From assembly GCF_900625105.1 (NCBI RefSeq), contig NZ_UYYD01000002.1, positions 248,001-312,000 of the forward strand: 64,000 bases of DNA, given 5' to 3'. The stretch's first letter is position 1, and every line of letters begins with the position of its first letter. A program made the translations under genes and the position numbers. Shown here in pieces: positions 41,604 to 49,257 of the stretch. This stretch comes from Agathobaculum sp. Marseille-P7918. Its GTDB lineage: Bacteria; Bacillota; Clostridia; Oscillospirales; Butyricicoccaceae. The notes beneath the pieces were generated by a model. The model made no database searches and had not been told where the DNA came from. It worked only from the letters and a program-made list of their open reading frames with translations.

Positions 41604-42785
41604 TTATTTTGAAAAATGCACGGAAATACAGACGACCTCGCTGTTCGTGCCGACGCGCATATCCGGTCCCCAGACGCCGAGGCCGCTGGTGACGACCGAC
41701 GTCATGCCGCCCACCTGCACGCAGCCGCAGGCGTTGTCCCACAGCAGGTACATGAGCAGGTTGCCCGGAAACAGCTGCCCGTCATGCGTATGGCCGGACA
41801 GGTCGAGGTCCGCACCCGCCTGCGCGAGCGCATCCAGCTCCTTTGGCTGGTGGTCGATCACGAAAATCGGCCGGTCCGGGTCAAGTGAGGCCAGCAGCTG
41901 CGCCGGTTCGAGCCGCTGCTCGGCCAGCTTTTTCGCGCGCGACGGGTCGCGCCGTCCGACCAGCTGCACACCGTTTTCCAGCGTGACCGCGCGGTCCTCG
42001 AGCAGCGTCACGCCGGCTTTTGCCAGAAATTCGGTCATGCGCGGGTCGTCTTTGTCCTCGTCCGCCGTGTCCCAGGTGAACCCCGCCAGAATCGGCTCGG
42101 ATACGTCGTGGTTGCCCCAGCAGGCGTAAGTGCCGTATGTACTGTCGAGAGATGCCAGCGCCGCCGCGATGCGGTCGGGTTCGGGCATGGCTTCATAGGC
42201 GTTGTCAAAAATATCGCCCGCGATCACGACCAGATCGGGCTGCATCTCGTTGATGGCTGCGACCGCCTGCTCGATGTAGTCCACCTCGGTGCTGTACCCC
42301 AGATGCAGGTCGGCCAGCAGCGCGACCGTCATGTCCTCGCCCGCGCCTTGCAGCGTCACGTCATAGTCGGTCACATGCAGCTGCTCCGCATGCGCCATAC
42401 CGTACAGGCTGACCGCGCACACCAGCGCGAGCGCCACGCCGCCCTGTACGCGCCGCACCTGCTGCATCTGCACGAAATCCTTGCCGCGCGCGCGGCGGAT
42501 GCCCACCAGCGCCAGCTCGACGGCCAAAACCGCCAGTACGAGATACAGCATCCAGCCGAACCAGTGGTTGCCGATTTGCAGCAATAGCCGCCGCAGTCCA
42601 TCCGGCGACCGGATGAGAAATCCGCTCAGCGGCGCGGACGCGACCAGTGCATACAGCACGATAAACACCGCGCGGAAGGCCTTTGTGCCGAACACGCGAT
42701 GGCACGCGCCCGTCCAGCGCAGCACCCAGCGCGCCAGATAAAGGTTGAGCAGAATATAAAACGGCGCCAGAAAAATCGCGATCAT
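41604..42785 (-). CDS. Membrane calcineurin-like metallophosphoesterase
   Basis: A 393-residue YkuE/YaeI-like phosphoesterase. The N-terminal half has four membrane helices (about 1-20, 38-60, 73-93 and 113-130). The catalytic domain, facing outwards, has the metal motifs in order: DLHLG, GDIFDN, GNHD and GHTHDGQLFPGN. Relatives remove phosphate from lipid or cyclic nucleotides; substrate unknown here. It sits alone before ymdB; a 39-base gap separates them. Confidence 0.88.
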   Translation of the reverse strand: MIAIFLAPFYILLNLYLARWVLRWTGACHRVFGTKAFRAVFIVLYALVASAPLSGFLIRSPDGLRRLLLQIGNHWFGWMLYLVLAVLAVELALVGIRRARGKDFVQMQQVRRVQGGVALALVCAVSLYGMAHAEQLHVTDYDVTLQGAGEDMTVALLADLHLGYSTEVDYIEQAVAAINEMQPDLVVIAGDIFDNAYEAMPEPDRIAAALASLDSTYGTYACWGNHDVSEPILAGFTWDTADEDKDDPRMTEFLAKAGVTLLEDRAVTLENGVQLVGRRDPSRAKKLAEQRLEPAQLLASLDPDRPIFVIDHQPKELDALAQAGADLDLSGHTHDGQLFPGNLLMYLLWDNACGCVQVGGMTSVVTSGLGVWGPDMRVGTNSEVVCISVHFSK

Positions 42786-42824
42786 ATGCCGCCCTCCTTT
42801 CCGGCCGATGGGTTTTGCGAATGC

Positions 42825-43610
42825 TTACGGCTGCGCCCAGCGCTCCCACACACGGGTGACCGCGCGGCACTTGCCGTCCCGGCTGAGGTCGAACACCGCG
42901 CCCGACAGCGCGCAGTCGCCCGGCGCGGTCTTGAAATACTCGGTCAGGTCGCCGCGGAACATCGCGATCGACTGCTCGACCCGCACGCCCAGCACGGACA
43001 CGATCGGGCCGGTCATGCCCACATCGGTGATATAGCCCGAGCCTTTGGGGTTGATGCGCTCATCCGCGGTCTGCACATGGGTGTGCGTGCCCCAGACGGC
43101 GGCCGCGCGGCCGTCCAGATAATAGCCCATGGCGAGCTTTTCGCTCGTGGCATTGGCGTGGATCTCGGCCAGCGCGATGTCATATTTGCCCTGCGCCTCG
43201 CGCAGGATCTTGTCCGCGCACAAAAACGGATTGTCCGGCCCGTAATGCATGTCGCAGCGGCCGATCAGGTTCATCACCAGCAGCCGCATGCCCTGCGGGC
43301 CGTCGTAAATGCCCCAGCCCTGTCCCGGGCTTTGCGGGGCGAGGTTCGCCGGGCGCAGGATATCCTGCCGCTCGTCCAGATAGGGCGCGATCTGCTGTTT
43401 GGAAAACGCATGGTTGCCCAGCGTGACCACATCCGCGCCCGCGGCGAAGATATCGTCCGCCTGTTTGGGCGTGATGCCGCGCCCGGCGGCGTTTTCGCCG
43501 TTGACGATCACAAAATCCACGCCGTGCGCGCGTTTGACGCGGCGCAGCAGCGCGTGCAGGGTATCAATGCCGGACTCGCCGACCACGTCGCCGACCGTGA
43601 GAAGTTTCAT
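42825..43610 (-). CDS. ymdB: YmdB-type metallophosphoesterase
   Basis: A 261-residue member of the TIGR00282/YmdB family, cyclic-nucleotide phosphodiesterases in Bacillus that affect biofilm and motility genes. Family motifs: LTVGDVVGESG (metal Asp), VNGENAAGRGITP, TLGNHAFSK, EIHANATSEK, and GTHTHVQTADERINPKGSGYITDVGMTGP. The length and order are standard. ATG at 43610. It shares direction with prs and lies 111 bases after it. Confidence 0.93.
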   Translation of the reverse strand: MKLLTVGDVVGESGIDTLHALLRRVKRAHGVDFVIVNGENAAGRGITPKQADDIFAAGADVVTLGNHAFSKQQIAPYLDERQDILRPANLAPQSPGQGWGIYDGPQGMRLLVMNLIGRCDMHYGPDNPFLCADKILREAQGKYDIALAEIHANATSEKLAMGYYLDGRAAAVWGTHTHVQTADERINPKGSGYITDVGMTGPIVSVLGVRVEQSIAMFRGDLTEYFKTAPGDCALSGAVFDLSRDGKCRAVTRVWERWAQP

Positions 43611-43668
43611 GCCTGTTCCTCGCTTTTTTGTATTTTCCGGCCGCCAAACGCCGCCGGATAGAGAGAAA

Positions 43669-43695
43669 GGGCGGACAATCGTCTGTTGTCCGCCC
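43669..43695 (-). terminator. prs terminator
   Basis: On the minus strand GGGCGGACAA and TTGTCCGCCC form a 10-bp stem, followed by TTTCTCTCT. Confidence 0.75.
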
Positions 43696-43721
43696 CCAAA
43701 TTGTCAAATTGCCAATGGATC

Positions 43722-44681
43722 TCAGTCAAACAGCGTAGAAACCGAGGTTTCCTCGTAAATACGCGCAATGGCCTCGGTGAACACCGGCGCCACCGACAGG
43801 ACCTTGATCTTGTCCAGCTTCTTTTCGCTCGGCAGCGGGATGGTATCCAGAATCGCCATCTCCTTGATCGGGCTGTTCGCGATGCGCTCGATCGCCGGGC
43901 CGGACAGTACGCCGTGGGTTGCGCAGGCGTACACTTCGGTCGCGCCGCCCTTTTCGACCAGCGCGTCCGCCGCGTGCACGAGCGTGCCCGCCGTGTCGAT
44001 CAGGTCGTCCACGAGGATGCACTTCTTACCCTCGACGTTGCCGATGATGTTCATGACCTCGGATACGTTCGCCTTCGGACGGCGCTTATCAATGATGGCA
44101 AGCGGCATGTCCAGCTTTTCGGTGAACTTGCGCGCACGGGTGACCGAGCCAAGGTCGGGAGAAACGATGACGGTATCTTCGGTGCCCACGCCGAACTTGC
44201 CCGCGATATACGGGATCAGCACGGAAGAGCCAAGCATGTTGTCCACCGGGATATCGAAAAAGCCCTGGATCTGCGCTGCGTGCAGGTCCATGGTCAGCAC
44301 GCGGTCCGCGCCCGCGGCGGTGATCAGGTTCGCCACCAGCTTTGCCGAGATCGGGTCACGCGCCTTGCTCTTGCGGTCCTGACGCGCATAGCCGAAATAC
44401 GGAATGACCGCCGTGATACGGCCCGCAGACGCGCGCTTGCAGGAGTCGATCATGATAAGCAGCTCCATCAGGTTGTTGTTGACCGGGCCGCAGGTGGACT
44501 GCACCAGAAATACGTCCGAACCGCGCACAGACTCGGAAATGGAAACCGAGATTTCGCCGTCCGCAAAGGTGGAGATCGCCGCTTTGCCGATCGGCAGGCC
44601 GAGCGCGGACGCAATCTGCATTGCCAGTGCGGGGTGAGAGTTGCCGGAGAAAATTTTAATATTTTTTCCGTGAGAAATCAT
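43722..44681 (-). CDS. prs: Ribose-phosphate pyrophosphokinase
   Basis: Makes PRPP from ribose-5-phosphate and ATP, for purines, pyrimidines, NAD and His. It has 319 residues. KIFSGNSHPALA, STFADGEISV, RGSDVFLVQST, YFGYARQDRK (catalytic loop), MDLHAAQIQGFFDIPVD, VSPDLGSV, and the PRPP-binding LVDDLIDTAGTL are all intact. It follows glmU as in Bacillus (glmU-prs), with a 48-base gap, and ends at its own terminator. Confidence 0.97.
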   Translation of the reverse strand: MISHGKNIKIFSGNSHPALAMQIASALGLPIGKAAISTFADGEISVSISESVRGSDVFLVQSTCGPVNNNLMELLIMIDSCKRASAGRITAVIPYFGYARQDRKSKARDPISAKLVANLITAAGADRVLTMDLHAAQIQGFFDIPVDNMLGSSVLIPYIAGKFGVGTEDTVIVSPDLGSVTRARKFTEKLDMPLAIIDKRRPKANVSEVMNIIGNVEGKKCILVDDLIDTAGTLVHAADALVEKGGATEVYACATHGVLSGPAIERIANSPIKEMAILDTIPLPSEKKLDKIKVLSVAPVFTEAIARIYEETSVSTLFD

Positions 44682-44729
44682 TGGTAAGCCTCCGTCATAA
44701 TGATAAAATTTATCCCGTTTTTTCTATTT

Positions 44730-45983
44730 TTACTTTTTGTCTTGCTCTTTTTCGTGTGCCGCGCGGCGGCGATCGTTCCAGCCCTCGAGCGTGGTCTGCC
44801 GCGCACGGGCAACCGCCAGCGCACCTGCCGGCACGTCCTTGGTGATCGTTGCGCCCGCCGCGGTGAACGCGCGGTCGCCGAGCGTCACAGGCGACACCAG
44901 ATTGGTGTTGCAGCCGATGAAGCAATCGTCACCGATGACGGTCTGGTACTTATGATACCCATCGTAGTTGACCACAACCGTGCCGCAGCCGAAATTGACC
45001 CGCTCGCCGACGGTTGCGTCGCCGATATAGGTCAGGTGGGACACCTTGGTGCCGTTGCCGATCGTGGACTTCTTCAGCTCGACAAAGTCGCCGATGCGGC
45101 AGCCGTCGCCGATCGTGCACTGCGGACGGACATAGGCAAACGGGCCGACCGTGGTGTGTGCGCCGATGGTGGACTCATACACCTGCGAGTTGTTGACCGT
45201 CGTGCCCGCGCCGATCTCAGCCTTTTCCAGAATGGTATTCGGGCCGATGACCGCGCCCGCGCCCACCTTGCAGCCCGGGCGGATATGGCAGCCCGGCAGG
45301 ATGGTGACGCCCGGCTCGATCTCGGCGTCCGGCGCGATATAGGTGTTCGCCGGATCGAAGATCTGCACGCCCTTGTCGATGAGCGCGAAGTTGACGCGGT
45401 TTACCATCGCGCGGAACGCGATATAGGCCGAACCGCCGTCGCGGATCTCGACGATCTCATTGGTCACGGCCACGCCCTTCTGCGCGCCTGCGGCCACCGC
45501 CGCGGACACGAGTGCATCCAGCGTGTCGCCGCCCGCCGCGAGCGCCTTTTGCAGCATCTCCCAAGTGAACATCGCCGCAAGGCAGTGCGCATCGCGCGGG
45601 ATGGGCTGGCCCTCCGCGTCGAAGCCCTGCTGCTCTGCCACCAGCACGCTCACGCCGTAGCCGGTCATAACATGCGTTTCGGTCAGATGGGTGAGCGCAT
45701 CGTCCTCCGCCAGCGCAAACGGCGCGGCAATCACCAGCACATGCTCGCTTTCGGGCAGCGCATGCAGCGCCGCAAAGCGGTTGGGCTCGGTCAGCGCAAT
45801 GCTTTCCGCACCCGCCAGTGCAGGCTCTCTGTCATCGTGCACAAAGCAGCACGCATCCACCGTGTCGGGCAGCTCGCCCAGCACCGCATCGCCTGCCGTG
45901 CCGAACAGCACCGGACGTGCGTAGGCGGAAAAACCGCCTTCGTCAAACAGGCCGCCAACCAGGGCGGCGGTAATTTTATTCAT
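44730..45983 (-). CDS. glmU: GlmU-like acetyltransferase with degenerate first domain
   Basis: GlmU makes UDP-GlcNAc in two steps: C-terminal acetylation of glucosamine-1-phosphate, then N-terminal uridylation. Here the C-terminal left-handed beta-helix (about 200-417) is complete: HLTYIGDATVGERVNFGCG (catalytic His), VVNYDGYHKYQTVIGDDCFIG, VSPVTLG, and VARARQTTLEGW. The N-terminal 200 residues lack the signature LAAGxGTRMxS...PK and the metal-binding Asp; they read MNKITAALVGGLFDEGGFSA instead. So the uridyltransferase is probably dead. 417 residues versus about 455 usual. ATG at 45983 has GGAAGGA upstream. Uridylation must come from another gene, if this is right. Confidence 0.85.
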   Translation of the reverse strand: MNKITAALVGGLFDEGGFSAYARPVLFGTAGDAVLGELPDTVDACCFVHDDREPALAGAESIALTEPNRFAALHALPESEHVLVIAAPFALAEDDALTHLTETHVMTGYGVSVLVAEQQGFDAEGQPIPRDAHCLAAMFTWEMLQKALAAGGDTLDALVSAAVAAGAQKGVAVTNEIVEIRDGGSAYIAFRAMVNRVNFALIDKGVQIFDPANTYIAPDAEIEPGVTILPGCHIRPGCKVGAGAVIGPNTILEKAEIGAGTTVNNSQVYESTIGAHTTVGPFAYVRPQCTIGDGCRIGDFVELKKSTIGNGTKVSHLTYIGDATVGERVNFGCGTVVVNYDGYHKYQTVIGDDCFIGCNTNLVSPVTLGDRAFTAAGATITKDVPAGALAVARARQTTLEGWNDRRRAAHEKEQDKK

Positions 45984-46040
45984 GCAGAAAATCCTTCCGT
46001 TTCCGTGGGGCTGCACAGCCCCGTTTTCGGTTACAGATTT

Positions 46041-46046
46041 ATTATA
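46041..46046 (-). promoter_or_regulatory. glmU promoter -10
   Basis: TATAAT with TG in front, 57 bases before the ATG. I see no good -35. The leader carries a GGGGCTG/CAGCCCC hairpin. Confidence 0.5.
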
Positions 46047-46125
46047 CAACACCCCTGTATAAAAAGCATCAGCATTTTTCGATAAATTTCCTTGCACAGT
46101 AAGGTTTTTTTCGCTGTTTGCTGAC

Positions 46126-46154
46126 AAAAAAGCTGTCCGCGCATGGCGGACAGC
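46126..46154 (-). terminator. YczE-type gene terminator
   Basis: On the minus strand GCTGTCCGC and GCGGACAGC around CATGC, then TTTTTT. Confidence 0.88.
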
Positions 46155-46196
46155 CTGTGTCGCCCGGCTTTGCCCACCGGGCGCTGTCTGTTTATT

Positions 46197-46922
46197 TTAT
46201 TCTTCTGACGCTGTGGACGACGCCGTCTCTTCCTGTGCCGGTTCCGCATCCGCCGGCGCCGCGTCTGCCGGCACGGCCACCGCGCGCAGCATACGGATGC
46301 GCGGGATGAGCGGCAGGCGCGCATTATACAGGTTGACAAAACGGCCCACGATCAGCGCGGACACGATCGTGCCCAGACCCAGGCCATTGATGCCGCGGAA
46401 GAAGATGAAGGACAGAATCAGCGCGATGATGACCAGCGTAACGTCAAACAGGATCTTGACCGAGCCGAAGCGCTTGCCTGTCCGGTCGGTGATCGCGCCG
46501 ACCACGCCCTCGCCGGGCACCAGCAGCGCATCCGGCGCGACCTCGACGCTGATGCCGAAGCCCAGCACCGCGCAGCCGATCACGAGCGCCACCAGTTTGA
46601 CCGGCAGCGAGCTTGGCTCGAACCACCACAGCGCCTTCATGCCGACGTCGATAAACGCGCTGAACACCAGATTGACCACGATCTGCAAAAGCTGGATGGG
46701 CGGGAACTTGCGCCCGCGCAGCACCACCTGCGCCGCAATAAACAGCAGGTTCATCACAAACGTAAACTGCCCGAGCGACCACGGGAACCGCAGGCTGAGC
46801 ACATACGGCACGCTCGAAATCGGCGAAGTGCCGAGCGCCGCCTTAGTGATGATTGCCACACCGAACGAATTGATGATAACGCCAATCGTAAACCACAAAT
46901 ACCGATAAACTAACTTCCTCAT
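46197..46922 (-). CDS. YczE/YyaS/YitT-type membrane protein
   Basis: A 241-residue membrane protein with five hydrophobic helices. The family start MRKLVYRYLWFTIGVIINSFGVAIITKAALGTSPIS, here seen as YRYLWFTIGVIINSFGVA and KAALGTSPIS, is characteristic, as is DALLVPGEGVVGAI with KFGS-like KRFGSVKILFD. The last 35 residues are an Ala/Glu/Thr-rich soluble tail. The role is unknown; some relatives lie near metabolite transport genes. It has its own terminator; the promoter is not obvious. Confidence 0.85.
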   Translation of the reverse strand: MRKLVYRYLWFTIGVIINSFGVAIITKAALGTSPISSVPYVLSLRFPWSLGQFTFVMNLLFIAAQVVLRGRKFPPIQLLQIVVNLVFSAFIDVGMKALWWFEPSSLPVKLVALVIGCAVLGFGISVEVAPDALLVPGEGVVGAITDRTGKRFGSVKILFDVTLVIIALILSFIFFRGINGLGLGTIVSALIVGRFVNLYNARLPLIPRIRMLRAVAVPADAAPADAEPAQEETASSTASEE

Positions 46923-47019
46923 TTTTCCTCCCGAATCTCCGTTGCCTGTTTGACCGTCCGCCCCCTTTCGGACGATGCCGTAAAAACGAGGCGTCCCACA
47001 TCGGACGCCCCGTTCGGTT

Positions 47020-47463
47020 TCAGTTCTCTTCCTGCACTTGCGGGATCTGCCGCAGGATCTCGATCGGGCCGCAGCCCGCGCACTTGGCGCAGTCGTGCAT
47101 GCACGCCATCGGGTCGTCCGGGTCCTCTTCCCGGCCGATTTCGAGCAGCGTCGGATCGCCCTGTTTCTCGCCCACGAGGAACTTGGCGACCGCTTCCTCC
47201 GCCGAGCCTTCGCAGCCCGGCACGAGCAGCACGCCGATCATCTCGAGCGCGTTGCGCATGGCCAGACCCAGCGCACCGCAGATCAGCACATCCACTTTTT
47301 CCAGACTCGCCAGCTTGAGCAAATCGGTCGTGCTGGTGCCCTCCACCGAGGCCAGCCGCTTGCCCGTCGGGGTCTGCCCCTCCGCGCTGACGATCAGGAA
47401 CGAGCGGCACTCGCCCAGATTCTTGGCGATCTGGCCGCCGTCATATGCGACACCGATGTTCAT
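47020..47463 (-). CDS. NifX/NifB-like Fe-Mo-cofactor-type binding protein
   Basis: A 147-residue protein with the dinitrogenase iron-molybdenum cofactor-binding fold: MNIGVAYDGGQIAKNLGECRSFLIV, with ASVEGTSTTDLLKLASLEKVDV and ICGALGLAMRNALEMIGVLLVPGCEGSAEEAV, seen here as separate blocks. The C-terminal CMHDCAKCAGCG adds four Cys that could hold a cluster. No nitrogenase genes are present; such proteins often pair with Mrp/NBP35 ATPases for Fe-S handling. It overlaps the mrp stop by 4 bases. Confidence 0.87.
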   Translation of the reverse strand: MNIGVAYDGGQIAKNLGECRSFLIVSAEGQTPTGKRLASVEGTSTTDLLKLASLEKVDVLICGALGLAMRNALEMIGVLLVPGCEGSAEEAVAKFLVGEKQGDPTLLEIGREEDPDDPMACMHDCAKCAGCGPIEILRQIPQVQEEN

Positions 47464-48278
47464 CGAAGGCCCTCCACCGTCTTGAGCGCATCTTTCAGCG
47501 CATCCGGCAGCTTGGCGTCCTCGATCTTGCCGGCGTCCACCGCCGCGGCCAGCTTGGGATCGATCGGCAGCTTGGCCAGTACGGGCAGACCGTACTCGGA
47601 TGCCACTTCGTCCACATGGCTTTCGCCAAAGACCGAAATATGCTTGCCGCAGTCCGGGCACTCCAGATAGCTGTAATTCTCCACCACGCCGATGAGCGGG
47701 ATGTTCATCATCTTGGCCATCTTGACCGCCTTGCCCACGATCATGCTGACCAGATCCTGCGGCGAGGTGACGACCAGAATGCCGTCCACCGGCAGGGACT
47801 GGAACACGGTCAGCGGTACATCGCCCGTGCCGGGCGGCATATCGACGAACAGGAAATCCACGTCGTCCCATACCACATCCGACCAGAACTGCTTGACGGT
47901 TTCCGCGATGATCGGCCCGCGGTAGATGACCGGGTCATCCTCGTTGGGCAGCACCAGGTTGATGGAAACCATCTGCACGCCGCCCTCGCTGCGCGCGGGC
48001 AGGATGCCTTCCTCGCAGCCTTCGAGCTTGTCATGCACGCCAAAGGTCTTGGGGATAGACGGGCCGGTGATGTCCGCGTCCAGGATGCCGCAGGTATAGC
48101 CCTTGCGCGTCATGCCGACGGCGAGCATCGAGGTCAGCAGGCTTTTGCCGACGCCGCCCTTGCCGGACACAACGCCGATCACCTTTTTGACCGAAGCCGC
48201 GGGATTTGCCGCGACCTTCAGGCTCTTTTCGCCGCCGCAGCCCGCAGAACAGGATTCGCAGTTATGCGAACAACCCAT
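47460..48278 (-). CDS. mrp: Mrp/NBP35-type Fe-S cluster carrier ATPase
   Basis: A 272-residue P-loop ATPase that binds and transfers Fe-S clusters. The N-terminus has a CSHNCESCSAGCG cluster-binding patch, as in NBP35. Deviant Walker A VSGKGGVGKSLLTSMLA is followed by LDADITGPSIPK, FVDMPPGTGDVPLT, and the C-terminal CxxC in ECPDCGKH, which bridges the dimer. It is translationally coupled to the NifX-like gene. The promoter is at 48322-48350. Confidence 0.94.
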   Translation of the reverse strand: MGCSHNCESCSAGCGGEKSLKVAANPAASVKKVIGVVSGKGGVGKSLLTSMLAVGMTRKGYTCGILDADITGPSIPKTFGVHDKLEGCEEGILPARSEGGVQMVSINLVLPNEDDPVIYRGPIIAETVKQFWSDVVWDDVDFLFVDMPPGTGDVPLTVFQSLPVDGILVVTSPQDLVSMIVGKAVKMAKMMNIPLIGVVENYSYLECPDCGKHISVFGESHVDEVASEYGLPVLAKLPIDPKLAAAVDAGKIEDAKLPDALKDALKTVEGLR

Positions 48279-48321
48279 ACTTCAACAACTCCTAACATAT
48301 CTTTTTGTTGCCTATTTTTTA

Positions 48322-48350
48322 GTATACCGCATTGTTTTCTCTTGTGCAAG
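48322..48350 (-). promoter_or_regulatory. mrp promoter
   Basis: TTGCAC (48350-48345), a 17-bp spacer, and TATACT (48327-48322) on the minus strand. Confidence 0.75.
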
Positions 48351-48379
48351 GGGCAATCATGTCCGGCCACATCCGCCGC

Positions 48380-48525
48380 ACAACAGGAAAGCGCCGCCGT
48401 CTCGTCGGGGGAAACGAGACGACGGCGCTTTGCCCATTCACTACACAGATTTGAAAAAGGGGGGTAAAAAGAGAAATAAAAGATCGGTAGGCTGCCGACC
48501 CGGGATTGCGGCTTCCCTGATCGAC
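48380..48525 (-). ncRNA. Candidate tandem sRNA, unit a
   Basis: Predicted RNA of about 146 nt, the last of three on the minus strand. A 5' hairpin (GUCGAU with GUCGGC, around GGGA/UCCC) is followed by a pyrimidine-rich strand with ACCCCCCUUU, then a terminator with an 18-bp stem (48431-48388, one U-G pair only in minus RNA) and loop UUCCCCCG. Transcript ends near 48380. Start estimated 7 bases after the -10 box. The CCCCCC tracts could pair with Shine-Dalgarno sequences. A 28-codon open frame MSIREAAIP starts near the 5' end but has no ribosome site. Confidence 0.7.
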
Positions 48526-48531
48526 ATGCTT

Positions 48532-48585
48532 AGTATACCCTGTCTGCGTGTGCAAAGTGTGAACAGATTATAAATATGCTGTGAA
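48532..48585 (-). promoter_or_regulatory. Promoter with triple OmpR-type box, sRNA unit a
   Basis: TTCACA (48585-48580), TTTATA (48574-48569), TTCACA (48563-48558), each at 11-bp steps, then 20 bases to TATACT (48537-48532). The middle repeat is degenerate. Confidence 0.75.
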
Positions 48586-48616
48586 AGAATTGTTTCCGGC
48601 ATATTTTTCCCGCAGA

Positions 48617-48766
48617 CATGGGAAACGCCCTGTTTTCCACAAGGGGGGGAATGGAAAACAGGGCGCACGCCAATGCAAAATGAAAAAGAGGATAAAAAGA
48701 AAAGGTGAAAGAAAGAAAACATTGTAAAAAGGGGTGTCGGTTGGGCTGGTGTCTTTCCCTTCCGAC
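48617..48766 (-). ncRNA. Candidate tandem sRNA, unit b
   Basis: Predicted RNA of about 150 nt, the middle copy. It is the most diverged: 5' stem UGUCGG/CCGACA (about 48767-48735), then CACCCCUUUUU and long U/C runs, then a terminator with perfect 14-bp arms CGCCCUGUUUUCCA/UGGAAAACAGGGCG (48665-48626) around UUCCCCCCCUUG. The stem sequence is unrelated to units a and c, but the C-rich loop is kept. The U tail is short (UUUCCC). Confidence 0.65.
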
Positions 48767-48772
48767 AATCAT

Positions 48773-48826
48773 AGTATAGCGCAGCCGGTGGAAAAAAGTG
48801 TGAACAGCTTTTGAACATACTTTGAA
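48773..48826 (-). promoter_or_regulatory. Promoter with triple OmpR-type box, sRNA unit b
   Basis: TTCAAA (48826-48821), TTCAAA (48815-48810), TTCACA (48804-48799) at 11-bp steps, then 20 bases to TATACT (48778-48773). Confidence 0.78.
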
Positions 48827-48860
48827 AGGTTTATGACTTTGGCCGCGCGGCAAAAAAGGC

Positions 48861-48991
48861 AGGAAAAACCCCCGGCCCATGGGGGAAATGGAACCGGGGG
48901 TTTTTCGCTCATTTCACAAAATAAAGGGGGGTAAAAGAGAAATAAAAGATCGGTAGGCTGTCGATTCGGGATTGCGGCTTCCCTGATCGAC
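48861..48991 (-). ncRNA. Candidate tandem sRNA, unit c
   Basis: Predicted RNA of about 131 nt, the first of three. The 5' half is close to unit a (GUCGAU...AUCGAC closing GGGA/UCCC, then CAGCCUACCGAUC), followed by UUUUACCCCCCUUU. The terminator has 12-bp arms AAAAACCCCCGG/CCGGGGGUUUUU (48905-48864), an inner CCAU/AUGG and loop UUCCCCC, and a good U tail. Relative to unit a the outer stem changes by paired substitutions, and one U is lost in the tract, which breaks the reading frame. Confidence 0.72.
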
Positions 48992-48997
48992 ATGCTT

Positions 48998-49051
48998 AGT
49001 ATACCCCATCCCCGCAGGGAATATGTGAATAAATTTTGAACGGCCTGTGAA
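48998..49051 (-). promoter_or_regulatory. Promoter with triple OmpR-type box, sRNA unit c
   Basis: TTCACA (49051-49046), TTCAAA (49040-49035), TTCACA (49029-49024) at 11-bp steps, then 20 bases to TATACT (49003-48998). A fourth weak hexamer lies 11 bp farther up. Confidence 0.78.
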
Positions 49052-49068
49052 AGAATTGTTTACAATTT

Positions 49069-49219
49069 GGGACGCCGGCAAGCGGCGTCCCTCCAGGGGG
49101 TATCCATACCCCCTGGATACGGCGCCGGTTCCAGAGAAAACCGGCACCGATACCCCCGGTTTCGCGCAAAAAATGCGCGGGTCGTGGTCAAAATTCGAGG
49201 TACACGCCCCCGAATTTTG
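49069..49219 (-). repeat. Multi-hairpin element after dnaC-like gene
   Basis: Five hairpins in 150 bases: GGGACGCC/GGCGTCCC (49069-49091), CCAGGGGGTAT/ATACCCCCTGG (49093-49116), GCCGGTT/AACCGGC (49124-49145), GCGC/GCGC near 49164-49178, and CAAAATTCG/CGAATTTTG (49189-49219). It lacks the shared loops of copies 1-4 but has the same place, just 3' of a gene. Confidence 0.6.
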
Positions 49220-49257
49220 TTATTTTCATATCGCTGCGCTCCTGTTTTCTACGTCGC

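Noticed and set aside
48441-48993. Leaderless peptide MSIREAAIP encoded in sRNA units a and c
   Set aside because: No ribosome site, a one-base loss in the U tract shifts the frame between copies, and unit b lacks it. Base pairing explains the conservation better.
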